The position numbers and the translations under genes are program-made. Below the pieces are notes generated by a model, which was not told the origin of the DNA, made no database searches, and saw only the letters and a list, made by a program, of their open reading frames with translations. A stretch of DNA of 64,000 nucleotides, from the NCBI GenBank assembly GCA_040508085.1, contig JBEVNO010000064.1, forward strand, positions 15,592 through 79,591, written 5' to 3'. Shown here piece by piece: positions 17,553 through 25,016 of the stretch; position 1 is the stretch's first letter; every line of letters begins with the position of its first letter. This DNA comes from ZC4RG30 sp040508085 (GTDB lineage: Bacteria; Pseudomonadota; Gammaproteobacteria; Steroidobacterales; Steroidobacteraceae).

Positions 17553-18057
17553 GCTTGCTGGCGTATTCGCGCGCCTTCATGCGGTAGGCCTCGTTTCCTT
17601 TCACGATCCATTCCAGATCGCGCGCCTCGACCTGCCGTACCACTTTGGCGGGCGAACCGAACACCACGGAACCGGGCGGGATCTGCGTACGCGGCGTGAC
17701 CAGTGAACCCGCACCGATCAGTGACCCCGCGCCGATACGCACCCCATCCAGTACCGTCGCCCGGTTGCCGATCAGCGACCCATCGCCGATGGTGCAACCG
17801 TGCAGCAGCACGCCGTGCCCGATGGTGACCTGGTTGCCGAGCACCACCGGCGCGCCCGGATCGACATGAATGATGCTGCCATCCTGCACATTGGTGCCGG
17901 CGCCGACATGGATCCAGTCATTGTCGCCGCGCAGCACTGCGCCGAACCAGATGCTGGATTCGTGCCCGAGCTGCACTGAGCCGATGACATCGGCACTGGG
18001 AGCGACGAAGTAGTCACCGTCGGCCAGCAGATGGCGATCGCCGTAGGAATAGATCAT
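17539..18057 (-). CDS. Gamma-class carbonic anhydrase family protein (left-handed beta helix)
   Basis: A 172-residue hexapeptide-repeat protein. The left-handed beta-helix repeats run from about residue 15 to 145 and the three zinc ligands of the gamma carbonic anhydrase family are in place: His64 (IIHVD), His81 and His86 (IGHGVLLHGC). A C-terminal helix follows (ARDLEWIVKGNEAYRMKAREYASKL). Such trimers (YrdA/PaaY/Cam-like) bind zinc or iron; many have weak or no measured carbonic anhydrase activity. The ATG overlaps the stop of the upstream degenerate hydrolase gene by four bases, and the 3' end overlaps the convergent PhzF gene. Confidence 0.93.
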   Translation of the reverse strand: MIYSYGDRHLLADGDYFVAPSADVIGSVQLGHESSIWFGAVLRGDNDWIHVGAGTNVQDGSIIHVDPGAPVVLGNQVTIGHGVLLHGCTIGDGSLIGNRATVLDGVRIGAGSLIGAGSLVTPRTQIPPGSVVFGSPAKVVRQVEARDLEWIVKGNEAYRMKAREYASKLKPV

Positions 18058-18848
18058 TGCAGGTGCCCTGGCACGATGTCGTCCAGGCCGCCGTCCCCGA
18101 TGGCCGGTGCCTGGTCGTTGAGTCCGCGCAGAATGATATTGGGAATCCTCGTATCGCGGGATGCTTCGCCGGCCCACGCCAGCACGGCGAGGCCGCGCCG
18201 CGGCGCCAGCCACAGCCGCAGGCCGGGTTGCAGATCGAACCACACCGCATCGCGGGCCAGCAACGGTTCATCGCCCTGCCATGGGGCAGGTGACCGCGCT
18301 GCCAGCAGCTGGCGGACAGCGTCGACGGCAACGATCCGCTCGCCGCGATAGGCGCCCTGGCCCAGCAGCAGGTCACCGAGCCGCATCCAGTCGTCCAGCC
18401 GCGCCTGCAGGCGGGGTTCTTCGCCCTGGCCCAGCAGCCATGCGTCGTTGGCGCCCAGCGGCACCCAGATCCGCTCGGAGATCAGCGCGGCGCTGGCAGC
18501 ATCGCCGCGCAGCGCCGGATCAGCCTGCACCCGCGCCAAGTGCAGCAGCGCAGCCCCTAGTTCGCCGCCGTCCAGCTGCTGCCGGCCGTCGCCTGCAGTG
18601 AAGTGTTCGAAGATGCGATGCCCGTGTCGATGCACTATCAGCGCCCGCCACCGCTGCTGCGCCGCTGCATCCTGTGCCGCGAGCAATGCGGCAGGCGCGA
18701 CGGACTCCGCGTCCGCGGTGGCGCGTGCCAGTGCCGCGGGTGCACCCGCGATGCGTTGCCGCGGCGGCTGCGAAAACCACAGCAGGCCCGCGCCCGCGAC
18801 GGCCACTGCCAGCGCCACGCCCACGCCTGTCTTCAGCATGTTTTTCAC
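18054..18848 (-). CDS. Membrane-anchored protein resembling the C-terminal part of serine hydrolases (beta-lactamase fold), catalytic motif not seen
   Basis: A 264-residue protein with an N-terminal signal anchor (about 5-25). The middle has RIWVPLGANDAWL and then LDDWMRLGDLLLGQGAYRGERIV, which resemble the lid and C-terminal stretches of class-C beta-lactamase/6-aminohexanoate-dimer-hydrolase-like proteins. The S-x-x-K nucleophile motif expected after the DG.L region is absent: the corresponding part reads ELGAALLHLARVQ. It is thus probably non-catalytic and periplasmic. It lies between a ModF-like ATPase gene and a carbonic-anhydrase-like gene with 4-base overlaps on both sides, so the three are one transcription unit. 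The family assignment is tentative. Confidence 0.68.
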   Translation of the reverse strand: MKNMLKTGVGVALAVAVAGAGLLWFSQPPRQRIAGAPAALARATADAESVAPAALLAAQDAAAQQRWRALIVHRHGHRIFEHFTAGDGRQQLDGGELGAALLHLARVQADPALRGDAASAALISERIWVPLGANDAWLLGQGEEPRLQARLDDWMRLGDLLLGQGAYRGERIVAVDAVRQLLAARSPAPWQGDEPLLARDAVWFDLQPGLRLWLAPRRGLAVLAWAGEASRDTRIPNIILRGLNDQAPAIGDGGLDDIVPGHLQ

Positions 18849-20329
18849 GGCGCGAGCGTACCCGCCTTCTGCACCCGACCGCGCGACAGCAGCAGTTCAT
18901 GTGAGGCATTGCGTGGCCACTCGGCGCGATAGTGAGTGGTCATCACCACCGCGACGCCTGCCTGCACCTGCTGTTCCAGCCAGCCCAGCAGCTCGGCGCG
19001 CAATGGCCCGTTCAGTCCAGTCAGCGCCTCATCCATCAGCAACAGGCGCGGCCGCAGCACGAAGGCGCGGGCAAACAGGATGCGGCGCACCTGCCCGTAC
19101 GACATCTCGGCCAGCGGCCGCTCGGCGAACGCCTGCATTCCCAGGGTGCGCAGCGCACTGCGGGCGCGCCTGGCTTCAGCCGCCGTCGCCGCGAAATTCA
19201 GTCCGATGCTGGAATGCAGGCCTGAAACCACGGTATCCAGCACGGTGTAGTGGCGCGGGTATTCGGTCTGCAGGTGCGGAGCAACCAGCGCCGTGCGCGC
19301 GCGGAAGTCATCCAGTGGCACGCCCTGGTCAACACCGGCGCGGCGGATATGGCCACCGCTGGCTACGCCGTGATCGCCGTATATCGTGCGCAGCAGCGTC
19401 GACTTGCCCGAGCCGTTCGCACCATGCAGCACCCAGCATTCGCCGCGCCGGATGGTGAGGTCGATGTCGTGCAGCACGCGCTTGCCATCGATGTACACGC
19501 AGGCGTGGTCGAGCGTCACCAGCGCCCGCCGCGTGCGCAGCGGCCGCCCGGACGGCGCGGTGCGCGCCTTGCCTGGCCGCCGTATGCGCGGCAACTCCAT
19601 CTGCGCGGCGGCCAGCGCGGCGCGCAGCCGGCCGGGCTTCATGACGCCTGCATAGCGCGCCTGTCCGGCATCCAGCCACAGCAGGTGGGTCACGCCGGGC
19701 GGGATGTCTTCCTCGCGGTGGGCAGAACATACCCAGCTGGCGTCGCGCAGCGCACGGCCTTCGAGCAGCCGGTACAGCCTGGCGCGGTTGGTCACATCCA
19801 GGCCGGTGGCGACCTCATCCAGCAGCAGCAGTTGCGCCTGCCAGGCCAGCGTGCGTGCCAGCAGCACCAGCCGCCGCTCGCCATAGGACAGCGTCAGAAA
19901 AGGCCGGGCCGCGAGCCGTGCCATACCGGCTCGACGCAACAATGCAACACAGGCGGCGCGCTGTCGTGGGGATAGTGCTCCCTGGGGTATGTCGCTGCGG
20001 GTGAGCCCGGTGCCGACGACGTCCAGCGCCGTGAAATTCCAGCCGTAGCGCTCGTAACGATCCTGGCGCTCCGGCCCCAGCCAGGCGATGGCATCGCGCA
20101 CATCCGCCGGTTGCTGGTGCCATTCGCCTTCGAAGAAATAGCGTCTGGCGGCATGTGCAGTGGCATCCGGCCACACATCGCCGGCCACCACCTTCAGCAG
20201 CTGGGTCTTGCCGGCGCCGCTGGCGCCAACCACCAGCCAGCGCTCGCCCTCACCGATGTGCCAGGATAAATCCTGCAACACCGTTCGGCCGGCGCGGCTC
20301 AGCCGCAATCGATCAAGAGCAATATCCAA
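18845..20329 (-). CDS. Double ABC ATPase, ModF/PhrA-like
   Basis: A 494-residue protein of two ABC nucleotide-binding domains without membrane segments. Domain 1 (about 1-235) has Walker A GASGAGKT, signature LSYGE and Walker B LLLLDEVATGLD; domain 2 (about 270-490) has GANGSGKST, MSYGQ and LLLMDEALTGLN. Order and LSYGE-type signatures resemble ModF, often named molybdate-ABC ATPase or photorepair protein PhrA. Its true partner is unknown and no cognate permease is nearby. It stands just after tRNA-Arg and 0.6 kb from the Moco operon, and it is the first gene of an overlapping unit with the degenerate hydrolase and carbonic-anhydrase-like genes. Confidence 0.85.
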   Translation of the reverse strand: MDIALDRLRLSRAGRTVLQDLSWHIGEGERWLVVGASGAGKTQLLKVVAGDVWPDATAHAARRYFFEGEWHQQPADVRDAIAWLGPERQDRYERYGWNFTALDVVGTGLTRSDIPQGALSPRQRAACVALLRRAGMARLAARPFLTLSYGERRLVLLARTLAWQAQLLLLDEVATGLDVTNRARLYRLLEGRALRDASWVCSAHREEDIPPGVTHLLWLDAGQARYAGVMKPGRLRAALAAAQMELPRIRRPGKARTAPSGRPLRTRRALVTLDHACVYIDGKRVLHDIDLTIRRGECWVLHGANGSGKSTLLRTIYGDHGVASGGHIRRAGVDQGVPLDDFRARTALVAPHLQTEYPRHYTVLDTVVSGLHSSIGLNFAATAAEARRARSALRTLGMQAFAERPLAEMSYGQVRRILFARAFVLRPRLLLMDEALTGLNGPLRAELLGWLEQQVQAGVAVVMTTHYRAEWPRNASHELLLSRGRVQKAGTLAP

Positions 20330-20367
20330 GCCGGTTCCGGGTCGATGTGGTCCACATGTCTCAAGGT

Positions 20368-20444
20368 TGGCGCGCCCGGAGGGATTCGAACCCCCGACCC
20401 TCAGGTTCGAAGCCTGATGCTCTATCCAGCTGAGCTACGGGCGC
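20368..20444 (-). tRNA. tRNA-Arg (anticodon TCG)
   Basis: On the minus strand a complete cloverleaf of 77 bases can be folded: acceptor arms GCGCCCG and CGGGCGC, D-arm GCTC...GAGC, anticodon stem TCAGG/CCTGA around the loop CTTCGAA with anticodon TCG, T-arm GGGGGTTCGAATCCCTC, discriminator G and an encoded CCA. The anticodon reads CGA (Arg). The gene lies between the ModF-like gene and a secreted protein gene. I looked for an integrase or a repeated tRNA 3' end that would mark an integrated element and saw none. Confidence 0.96.
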
Positions 20445-20541
20445 CCGTTGCCGTCCAGGGCAGTAATGATGGCATGCTCCGGACGGACTGGTAGTATGAC
20501 CGGCCACGGACCCGGGGCACCGGGCTGATGAGGGGCGAGTC

Positions 20542-20907
20542 ATGAAAAAAGCTGTTTTGCTGGTCCTGCTGGCGATGTCGCTGCCTGCCGCAGCCGCCGA
20601 CTGCGTCTATCCGCGCGCACCGGGCCGCATGCCGGACGGCAACACTGCCTCGCGTGAAGAGATGGTGGCCGCGAAGAAGCAGGTGGATGAATACATCGTA
20701 TCCATGAATACCTACCTCGACTGCATCAAGGCCGAACACGACACGGCCATGGCCGACACAGCAGCCCCGCTGACCGATGAGCAGAAGAAGCAGATCACCG
20801 TGCGCTTCGTGCAGAAGAACGATGCGGCGGTCGACGAACAGCAGGATGTGGCCTCGCGCTTCAACGAGCAGCGGCACATCTTCCTGGACAAGACCAAGAA
20901 GAAATAG
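20542..20907 (+). CDS. Small secreted protein, unknown function
   Basis: A 121-residue protein with a clear signal peptide (residues 1-19, MKKAVLLVLLAMSLPAAAA) and a mature part of about 100 residues that is helical, highly charged and Lys-rich at its end (DKTKKK). Two Cys follow early in the mature chain (C21 and about C61) and could pair in the periplasm. I do not recognise a named domain. The start ATG has a GAGG-like site upstream. It is followed after 39 bases by moeA, and co-transcription is possible, but nothing in its sequence relates to molybdenum cofactor. Confidence 0.75.
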   Translation: MKKAVLLVLLAMSLPAAAADCVYPRAPGRMPDGNTASREEMVAAKKQVDEYIVSMNTYLDCIKAEHDTAMADTAAPLTDEQKKQITVRFVQKNDAAVDEQQDVASRFNEQRHIFLDKTKKK

Positions 20908-20946
20908 GCCTGCCGGGCGCGCCAAGGCGGCCCGCCCGCGATCGCC

Positions 20947-22146
20947 ATGCTCACTCCCGCTGAAGCTGAAGAGCAGATCGTGCAGCACCTGCCGTGCCTG
21001 CCGATTGAATCCCTGCCCATCGGCCAATGCGCCGGCGCGGTGCTGCGCGAGCCGGTGTATGCCGAACGGGATCATCCGCCCTTCGATCGGGTGATGATGG
21101 ATGGCATTGCGATCCAGTGCAGTGCGGCCGCCACCCGTCGCACCTTCCTGATCCAGGGCACGCAGGCCGCGGGAGATCCGCCCATGCGGCTCGCCTCGCC
21201 CGCGCACTGCATCGAGATCATGACCGGGGCGATGCTGCCGGCCGGTTGCGATGCCGTGGTGCCCGTCGAGAAACTGCATGTGGCGGATGGCAGCGCCGTG
21301 CTCGAAGCCGCGCTGCTGGTGAAGCACGGCCAGAACGTCCACTCACGCGGCAGCGACTGCATCCAGGGCGCCTCGCTGCTGCAGGCGGGCACGCGCCTGG
21401 AAGCCCCTGATGTAGCTACCGCGGCTGGCGCCGGCATGGCACGCCTGCGCGTCAGCCAGCAGCCCGCATTCATCGTGATTTCCACCGGCAACGAGCTGGT
21501 CGAACCCGGCGACCCGATCGAGACCTGGCAGATCCGCCGCTCCAATGCCTATGGCGTGGTCGCCGCGCTGCGGCGCCGCGGCTTCCACCGGGTCACCGAC
21601 GACCACCTGCCCGACGAGGCCACTGCGCTGGCGGAGCGGTTGAAGGAACATCTGCAGAACTACGAGGTGCTGATCCTCTCTGGCGGCGTTTCCATGGGCA
21701 AATTCGACCTGGTGCCGGCGGCGCTGGCGGCCTGCGGTGTGAAGCAGGTGTTCCACAAGGTGGCGCAACGGCCGGGCAAACCGTTCTGGTTCGGCGTCGG
21801 GCCGCGCGGCAACGCCGTGTTCGCCCTGCCCGGCAATCCGGTATCCACGCTGGTGTGCCTGGCGCGTTATGTCATGCCGGCCATCGACCGCACGATGGGG
21901 GTCCGCGATGCGCAAGGCGGCGAGAGGATTGCGCTGGGCGCCGCAGTCACCCTGGAGGCGCCGCTGACCGGCTTCCTGCCGGTGGCCACGGAAACCGATG
22001 AATGGGGCCGCCGCTGGGCCAACGTGGCCAGCCACAACGGCTCCGGGGATTTCGCGGCACTGGCCGGCACCCAGGGGTTTGTAGAATTGCCGCCTGGCCC
22101 CAATATCTACCCGAAGGGCTTCATCACCCGCCTTTACCGCTGGTAA
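20947..22146 (+). CDS. moeA: Molybdopterin molybdenumtransferase
   Basis: A 399-residue MoeA. It has the domain-3 MPT-binding fold with STGNEL, the SNAYGV segment, GGVSMGKFD and RPGKPFWFG, then LPGNPVST and a C-terminal beta-barrel. The N-terminal region holds the conserved DHPPFDRVMMDGIAI. It inserts molybdate into adenylated molybdopterin. It opens the Moco operon; the next gene moaA begins 8 bases after the stop. No molybdenum-cofactor riboswitch is seen in the 39 bases before it. Mog/MoaB, which adenylates molybdopterin, is not in the window and must be elsewhere. Confidence 0.97.
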   Translation: MLTPAEAEEQIVQHLPCLPIESLPIGQCAGAVLREPVYAERDHPPFDRVMMDGIAIQCSAAATRRTFLIQGTQAAGDPPMRLASPAHCIEIMTGAMLPAGCDAVVPVEKLHVADGSAVLEAALLVKHGQNVHSRGSDCIQGASLLQAGTRLEAPDVATAAGAGMARLRVSQQPAFIVISTGNELVEPGDPIETWQIRRSNAYGVVAALRRRGFHRVTDDHLPDEATALAERLKEHLQNYEVLILSGGVSMGKFDLVPAALAACGVKQVFHKVAQRPGKPFWFGVGPRGNAVFALPGNPVSTLVCLARYVMPAIDRTMGVRDAQGGERIALGAAVTLEAPLTGFLPVATETDEWGRRWANVASHNGSGDFAALAGTQGFVELPPGPNIYPKGFITRLYRW

Positions 22147-22154
22147 TCCGCCTC

Positions 22155-23195
22155 GTGAACAACATCATCCCCCTCGAACGCAGCCCGCAGGACCGCCTCG
22201 GCCGTCCGTTGCGCGACCTGCGCATCTCGGTGATGGACCGCTGCAATTTCCGCTGCCCGTACTGCATGCCGCGGGAACGCTTCCACGAGCACTACCAGTT
22301 CCTGAAGACCACGGAGCGGCTGTCGTTCGAGGAGATCCTGCGCCTGACGCGGCTGTTCGTGCCGCTGGGCGTGCGCAAGCTGCGCATCACCGGCGGCGAG
22401 CCGCTGCTGCGCGTGAACCTGCCCGATCTAATCGCCGACCTCAATGCCATCGATGGCGTCGAGGACATCGCCATCACCACCAATGGCGTGCTGCTGGGCA
22501 AGCATGCATCGGAACTGAAGGCTGCCGGCCTGTCACGGGTCACGGTGAGCCTCGACAGCCTCGACCAGGACATCTTCGCGCGCATGAACGGCGGCTTCGG
22601 CCGCGTCAGCGAAGTGCTGGATGGCATCGACCATGCCCAGGCCGCAGGGCTCGGGCCGATCAAGGTCAACGCGGTGATCCAGCGCGGCGTCAACGAAGGC
22701 AGCGTGTTGCCGCTGGTGGAGCACTTCCGCGGCACCGGCGTCACCGTGCGCTTCATCGAATACATGGATGTCGGCAACCGCAACGACTGGCGCGAACAGC
22801 TGGTGGTGCCCTCGCGCGACCTGCAGGCATTGATCCATGCCCGCTGGCCGGTACGTGGGGTCAAGGCCGATTACACCGGCGAGGTGGCGCGCCGCTATGC
22901 CTTCGAAGACGGCCAGGGTGAAGTCGGTTTCATCTCCTCGGTCACCCAGCCTTTCTGCGGTGGCTGCTCACGCGCGCGGCTGTCTTCCGACGGCAGCCTG
23001 TATACCTGCCTGTTCGCGCAGCACGGCACCGATCTGCGCGGCCCGCTGCGCGCCGGCGCCGACGACGTCGAACTGGGCGACATCATCCGCAACATCTGGC
23101 TCAAGCGTGAAGATCGTTACAGCGAGCAGCGGGTGCTGCTGCGGCAGCGGGCGGGCGGCGATCCGAAGATCGAGATGAACTACATCGGCGGGTGA
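22155..23195 (+). CDS. moaA: GTP 3',8-cyclase (MoaA, radical SAM)
   Basis: A 346-residue MoaA. The N-terminal radical-SAM cluster is CNFRCPYC (C-x3-C-x2-C), with GGEP for SAM binding. The C-terminal second 4Fe-4S cluster is C-x2-C-x13-C in FCGGC...YTC, and the chain ends in the GG motif (NYIGG). With MoaC it converts GTP to cyclic pyranopterin monophosphate. I place the start at GTG 22155, which gives the usual N-terminus before DRLGRPLRDLRISV; the frame is open further into moeA but that part is unrelated. moaC begins 4 bases after the stop. Confidence 0.97.
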   Translation: MNNIIPLERSPQDRLGRPLRDLRISVMDRCNFRCPYCMPRERFHEHYQFLKTTERLSFEEILRLTRLFVPLGVRKLRITGGEPLLRVNLPDLIADLNAIDGVEDIAITTNGVLLGKHASELKAAGLSRVTVSLDSLDQDIFARMNGGFGRVSEVLDGIDHAQAAGLGPIKVNAVIQRGVNEGSVLPLVEHFRGTGVTVRFIEYMDVGNRNDWREQLVVPSRDLQALIHARWPVRGVKADYTGEVARRYAFEDGQGEVGFISSVTQPFCGGCSRARLSSDGSLYTCLFAQHGTDLRGPLRAGADDVELGDIIRNIWLKREDRYSEQRVLLRQRAGGDPKIEMNYIGG

Positions 23196-23199
23196 AGCG

Positions 23200-23697
23200 A
23201 TGGCCGCTAAGCAGACATCGCGCCTCACGCATCTGGATGCGGACAACCGGCCGGCCATGGTGGATGTTGGCGGCAAGGCCGTGACCGCGCGCGAGGCCAG
23301 CGCCGAAGCGCGGCTCACGCTGCCCCCCACGGTGGCGCGCGAGCTGAAGCGCAGTGGCCATCGCACGAAGAAAGGCCCGGTATTCGATACCGCCATCATT
23401 GCCGGCGTGCTTGCCGCCAAGCGTACGCACGAGCTCATCCCCTTCTGCCATCCATTGCCGCTGTCAGGCGTCAAGATCGAAGTCACTGCTGTCCGCGGCG
23501 GCCTGCAGGTGATCTGCACGGTGTCGGTCATCCATCGCACCGGCGTCGAGATGGAGGCGCTCACCGGCGCCGCGGTGGCCGCGCTCACCATCTACGACAT
23601 GTGCAAGGCGCTGTCGCACGATATCCAGATCGGCCCGGTGCGGCTGCTTTCCAAGAGCGGTGGGCGGCGCGACTTCCGCCGCAAGGCCAGGGCATGA
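23200..23697 (+). CDS. moaC: Cyclic pyranopterin monophosphate synthase
   Basis: A 165-residue MoaC with MVDVGGKAVTAREASAEA, the substrate-binding HELIPFCHPLPLSGV, and EMEALTGAAVAALTIYDMCKAL, all near their usual places. It turns 3',8-cyclo-GTP into cPMP. Its stop overlaps the start of the mobA-moaD fusion by the ATGA tetranucleotide at 23694-23697. The C-terminus is extended slightly by a basic RRDFRRKARA tail, common in the family. Confidence 0.97.
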   Translation: MAAKQTSRLTHLDADNRPAMVDVGGKAVTAREASAEARLTLPPTVARELKRSGHRTKKGPVFDTAIIAGVLAAKRTHELIPFCHPLPLSGVKIEVTAVRGGLQVICTVSVIHRTGVEMEALTGAAVAALTIYDMCKALSHDIQIGPVRLLSKSGGRRDFRRKARA

Positions 23698-24536
23698 ACG
23701 CACCACTGTATGGACTGGTGCTGGCCGGTGGCCGCAGCACCCGCATGGGTCGCGACAAGGCCGCCATCGAGTTCGGCGGGCGCACGCAGCTGGAACGCGC
23801 CTACGGATTGCTGGAGCATCTCACTGCCCGCAGCTTCGTCTCGGTGCGGCCGGACCAGGCCACCGATCCGTTGCGCAAGCGCTTTGCGCAGATCATCGAC
23901 CTGCCAGGCGTGGAAGGTCCGGCCGCTGGCATCCGCGCCGCGCAGCTGGAGCATCCCGAAGCCGCCTGGTTGATCGTGGCCTGCGACCTGCCTTTGCTGG
24001 ATGCGGCAACGCTGCAGCATCTGATCGCCAGACGCGATCCATCGCGCGTCGCCACCGCATATCGCAGCAGCCACGATGGCCTGCCTGAGCCGCTGTGCGC
24101 CATCTACGAGCCCGCCGCCGCGCAGCTGCTGGCCGCTTTTCTCGCCAACGGCCGCAACTGCCCGCGCAAGTTCCTGATCGAATCCGATACCCAATTGCTC
24201 GACCAGCCCGCAACGCGGGCACTGGACAATGTGAACACCCCCACCGAACTGGCGGCCGCATCGGCCGCTGTCCCCAGCGCCGGCATCCCCGCCCCGCGCG
24301 AGCTGCGCGTGCAGTATTTCGCCCTGCTGCGCGAGCAGGCCGGGCGCCGCGATGAAGCGGTCACCAGCAGCGCCGCGACGCCGCGCGAGCTGTTTGCCGA
24401 ACTGTCGGCGCGGCATGGCTTCACGCTGGGCACCGAACACCTGAAGGTCGCGGTGAACACCGAGTTCTGCGACTGGTCGCGGCCGCTGGTCGCGGGCGAC
24501 ACCGTGGTATTCATCCCGCCGGTCGCAGGCGGATGA
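23694..24536 (+). CDS. mobA-moaD: MobA-MoaD fusion: Mo-cofactor guanylyltransferase + MPT-synthase sulfur carrier
   Basis: One 280-residue frame joins two Moco proteins. Residues 1-195 are MobA: LAGGRSTRMGRDKA for GTP, CDLPLL for the metal, and ALDNVNTPTEL at the end. Residues 205-280 are a complete MoaD ubiquitin-like carrier (LRVQYFALLREQAGRRDE ... VAVNTEF ... FIPPVAGG) whose GG terminus is free, as needed for thiocarboxylate formation. The linker (about 196-204) is Ala/Pro-rich. I start at ATG 23694 within the moaC stop. moaE follows with another ATGA overlap. The fusion pairs the first sulfur carrier and the final guanylylation step in one polypeptide. Confidence 0.94.
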   Translation: MNAPLYGLVLAGGRSTRMGRDKAAIEFGGRTQLERAYGLLEHLTARSFVSVRPDQATDPLRKRFAQIIDLPGVEGPAAGIRAAQLEHPEAAWLIVACDLPLLDAATLQHLIARRDPSRVATAYRSSHDGLPEPLCAIYEPAAAQLLAAFLANGRNCPRKFLIESDTQLLDQPATRALDNVNTPTELAAASAAVPSAGIPAPRELRVQYFALLREQAGRRDEAVTSSAATPRELFAELSARHGFTLGTEHLKVAVNTEFCDWSRPLVAGDTVVFIPPVAGG

Positions 24537-25006
24537 GCGCTTTCCGCTTCTCGCACACGCCGATCGATGCAGTGGCGTTGCGCGCCGAACTGCTCGACAC
24601 CCATTGCGGTGGCTTCGTCAGCTTCGAAGGCTGGGTGCGCGACCACAACGAGGGCCAGCCGGTGCTGCACCTGGAATACGAGGCTTTCGAGGCGCTGGGC
24701 GTGCGCGAAGGTGAGCGCATCGTTGCGGAGGCCTGCGAGCGCTTCGGCGTGACGCAGGCATTGTGCGTGCACCGCCTTGGCGACCTTGCCCTAACGGAAA
24801 TCGCGGTATGGGTGGGCGTGGCGGCCGCACATCGCGACGAGGCCTTCAAGGCCTGCCGCTACATCATCGACGAAGTGAAGCACCGCGTGCCGATCTGGAA
24901 GAAGGAACACTACGTCGCTGGCAGTTCCGGCTGGGTCAACTGCGAGCGCTGCGCGACGCACGCGCATGATCACGCAGGCGATCACGCAGGCCACGATCAC
25001 CCGTAG
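24533..25006 (+). CDS. moaE: Molybdopterin synthase catalytic subunit with His-rich tail
   Basis: A 157-residue MoaE. The conserved FEGWVRDHNEG, LEYEAFEALG, HRLGDLALTE, and the catalytic Lys segment RVPIWKKEHY are all present. It forms the MPT synthase with the MoaD part of the preceding fusion and adds two sulfurs to cPMP. The last 15 residues (HAHDHAGDHAGHDHP) are an unusual His/Asp-rich tail encoded in part by two copies of a 12-base repeat (GATCACGCAGGC). The tail could bind metal, but a role is inference. proA ends 10 bases away on the other strand. Confidence 0.96.
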   Translation: MSAFRFSHTPIDAVALRAELLDTHCGGFVSFEGWVRDHNEGQPVLHLEYEAFEALGVREGERIVAEACERFGVTQALCVHRLGDLALTEIAVWVGVAAAHRDEAFKACRYIIDEVKHRVPIWKKEHYVAGSSGWVNCERCATHAHDHAGDHAGHDHP

Positions 25007-25016
25007 CCAGGAGGGG

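Noticed and set aside
20330..20541. Possible integration site at tRNA-Arg
   Set aside because: No integrase, direct repeat of the tRNA 3' end or foreign-looking gene lies on either side.
20908..20946. Moco riboswitch before moeA
   Set aside because: The gap is only 39 bases and shows none of the conserved blocks.
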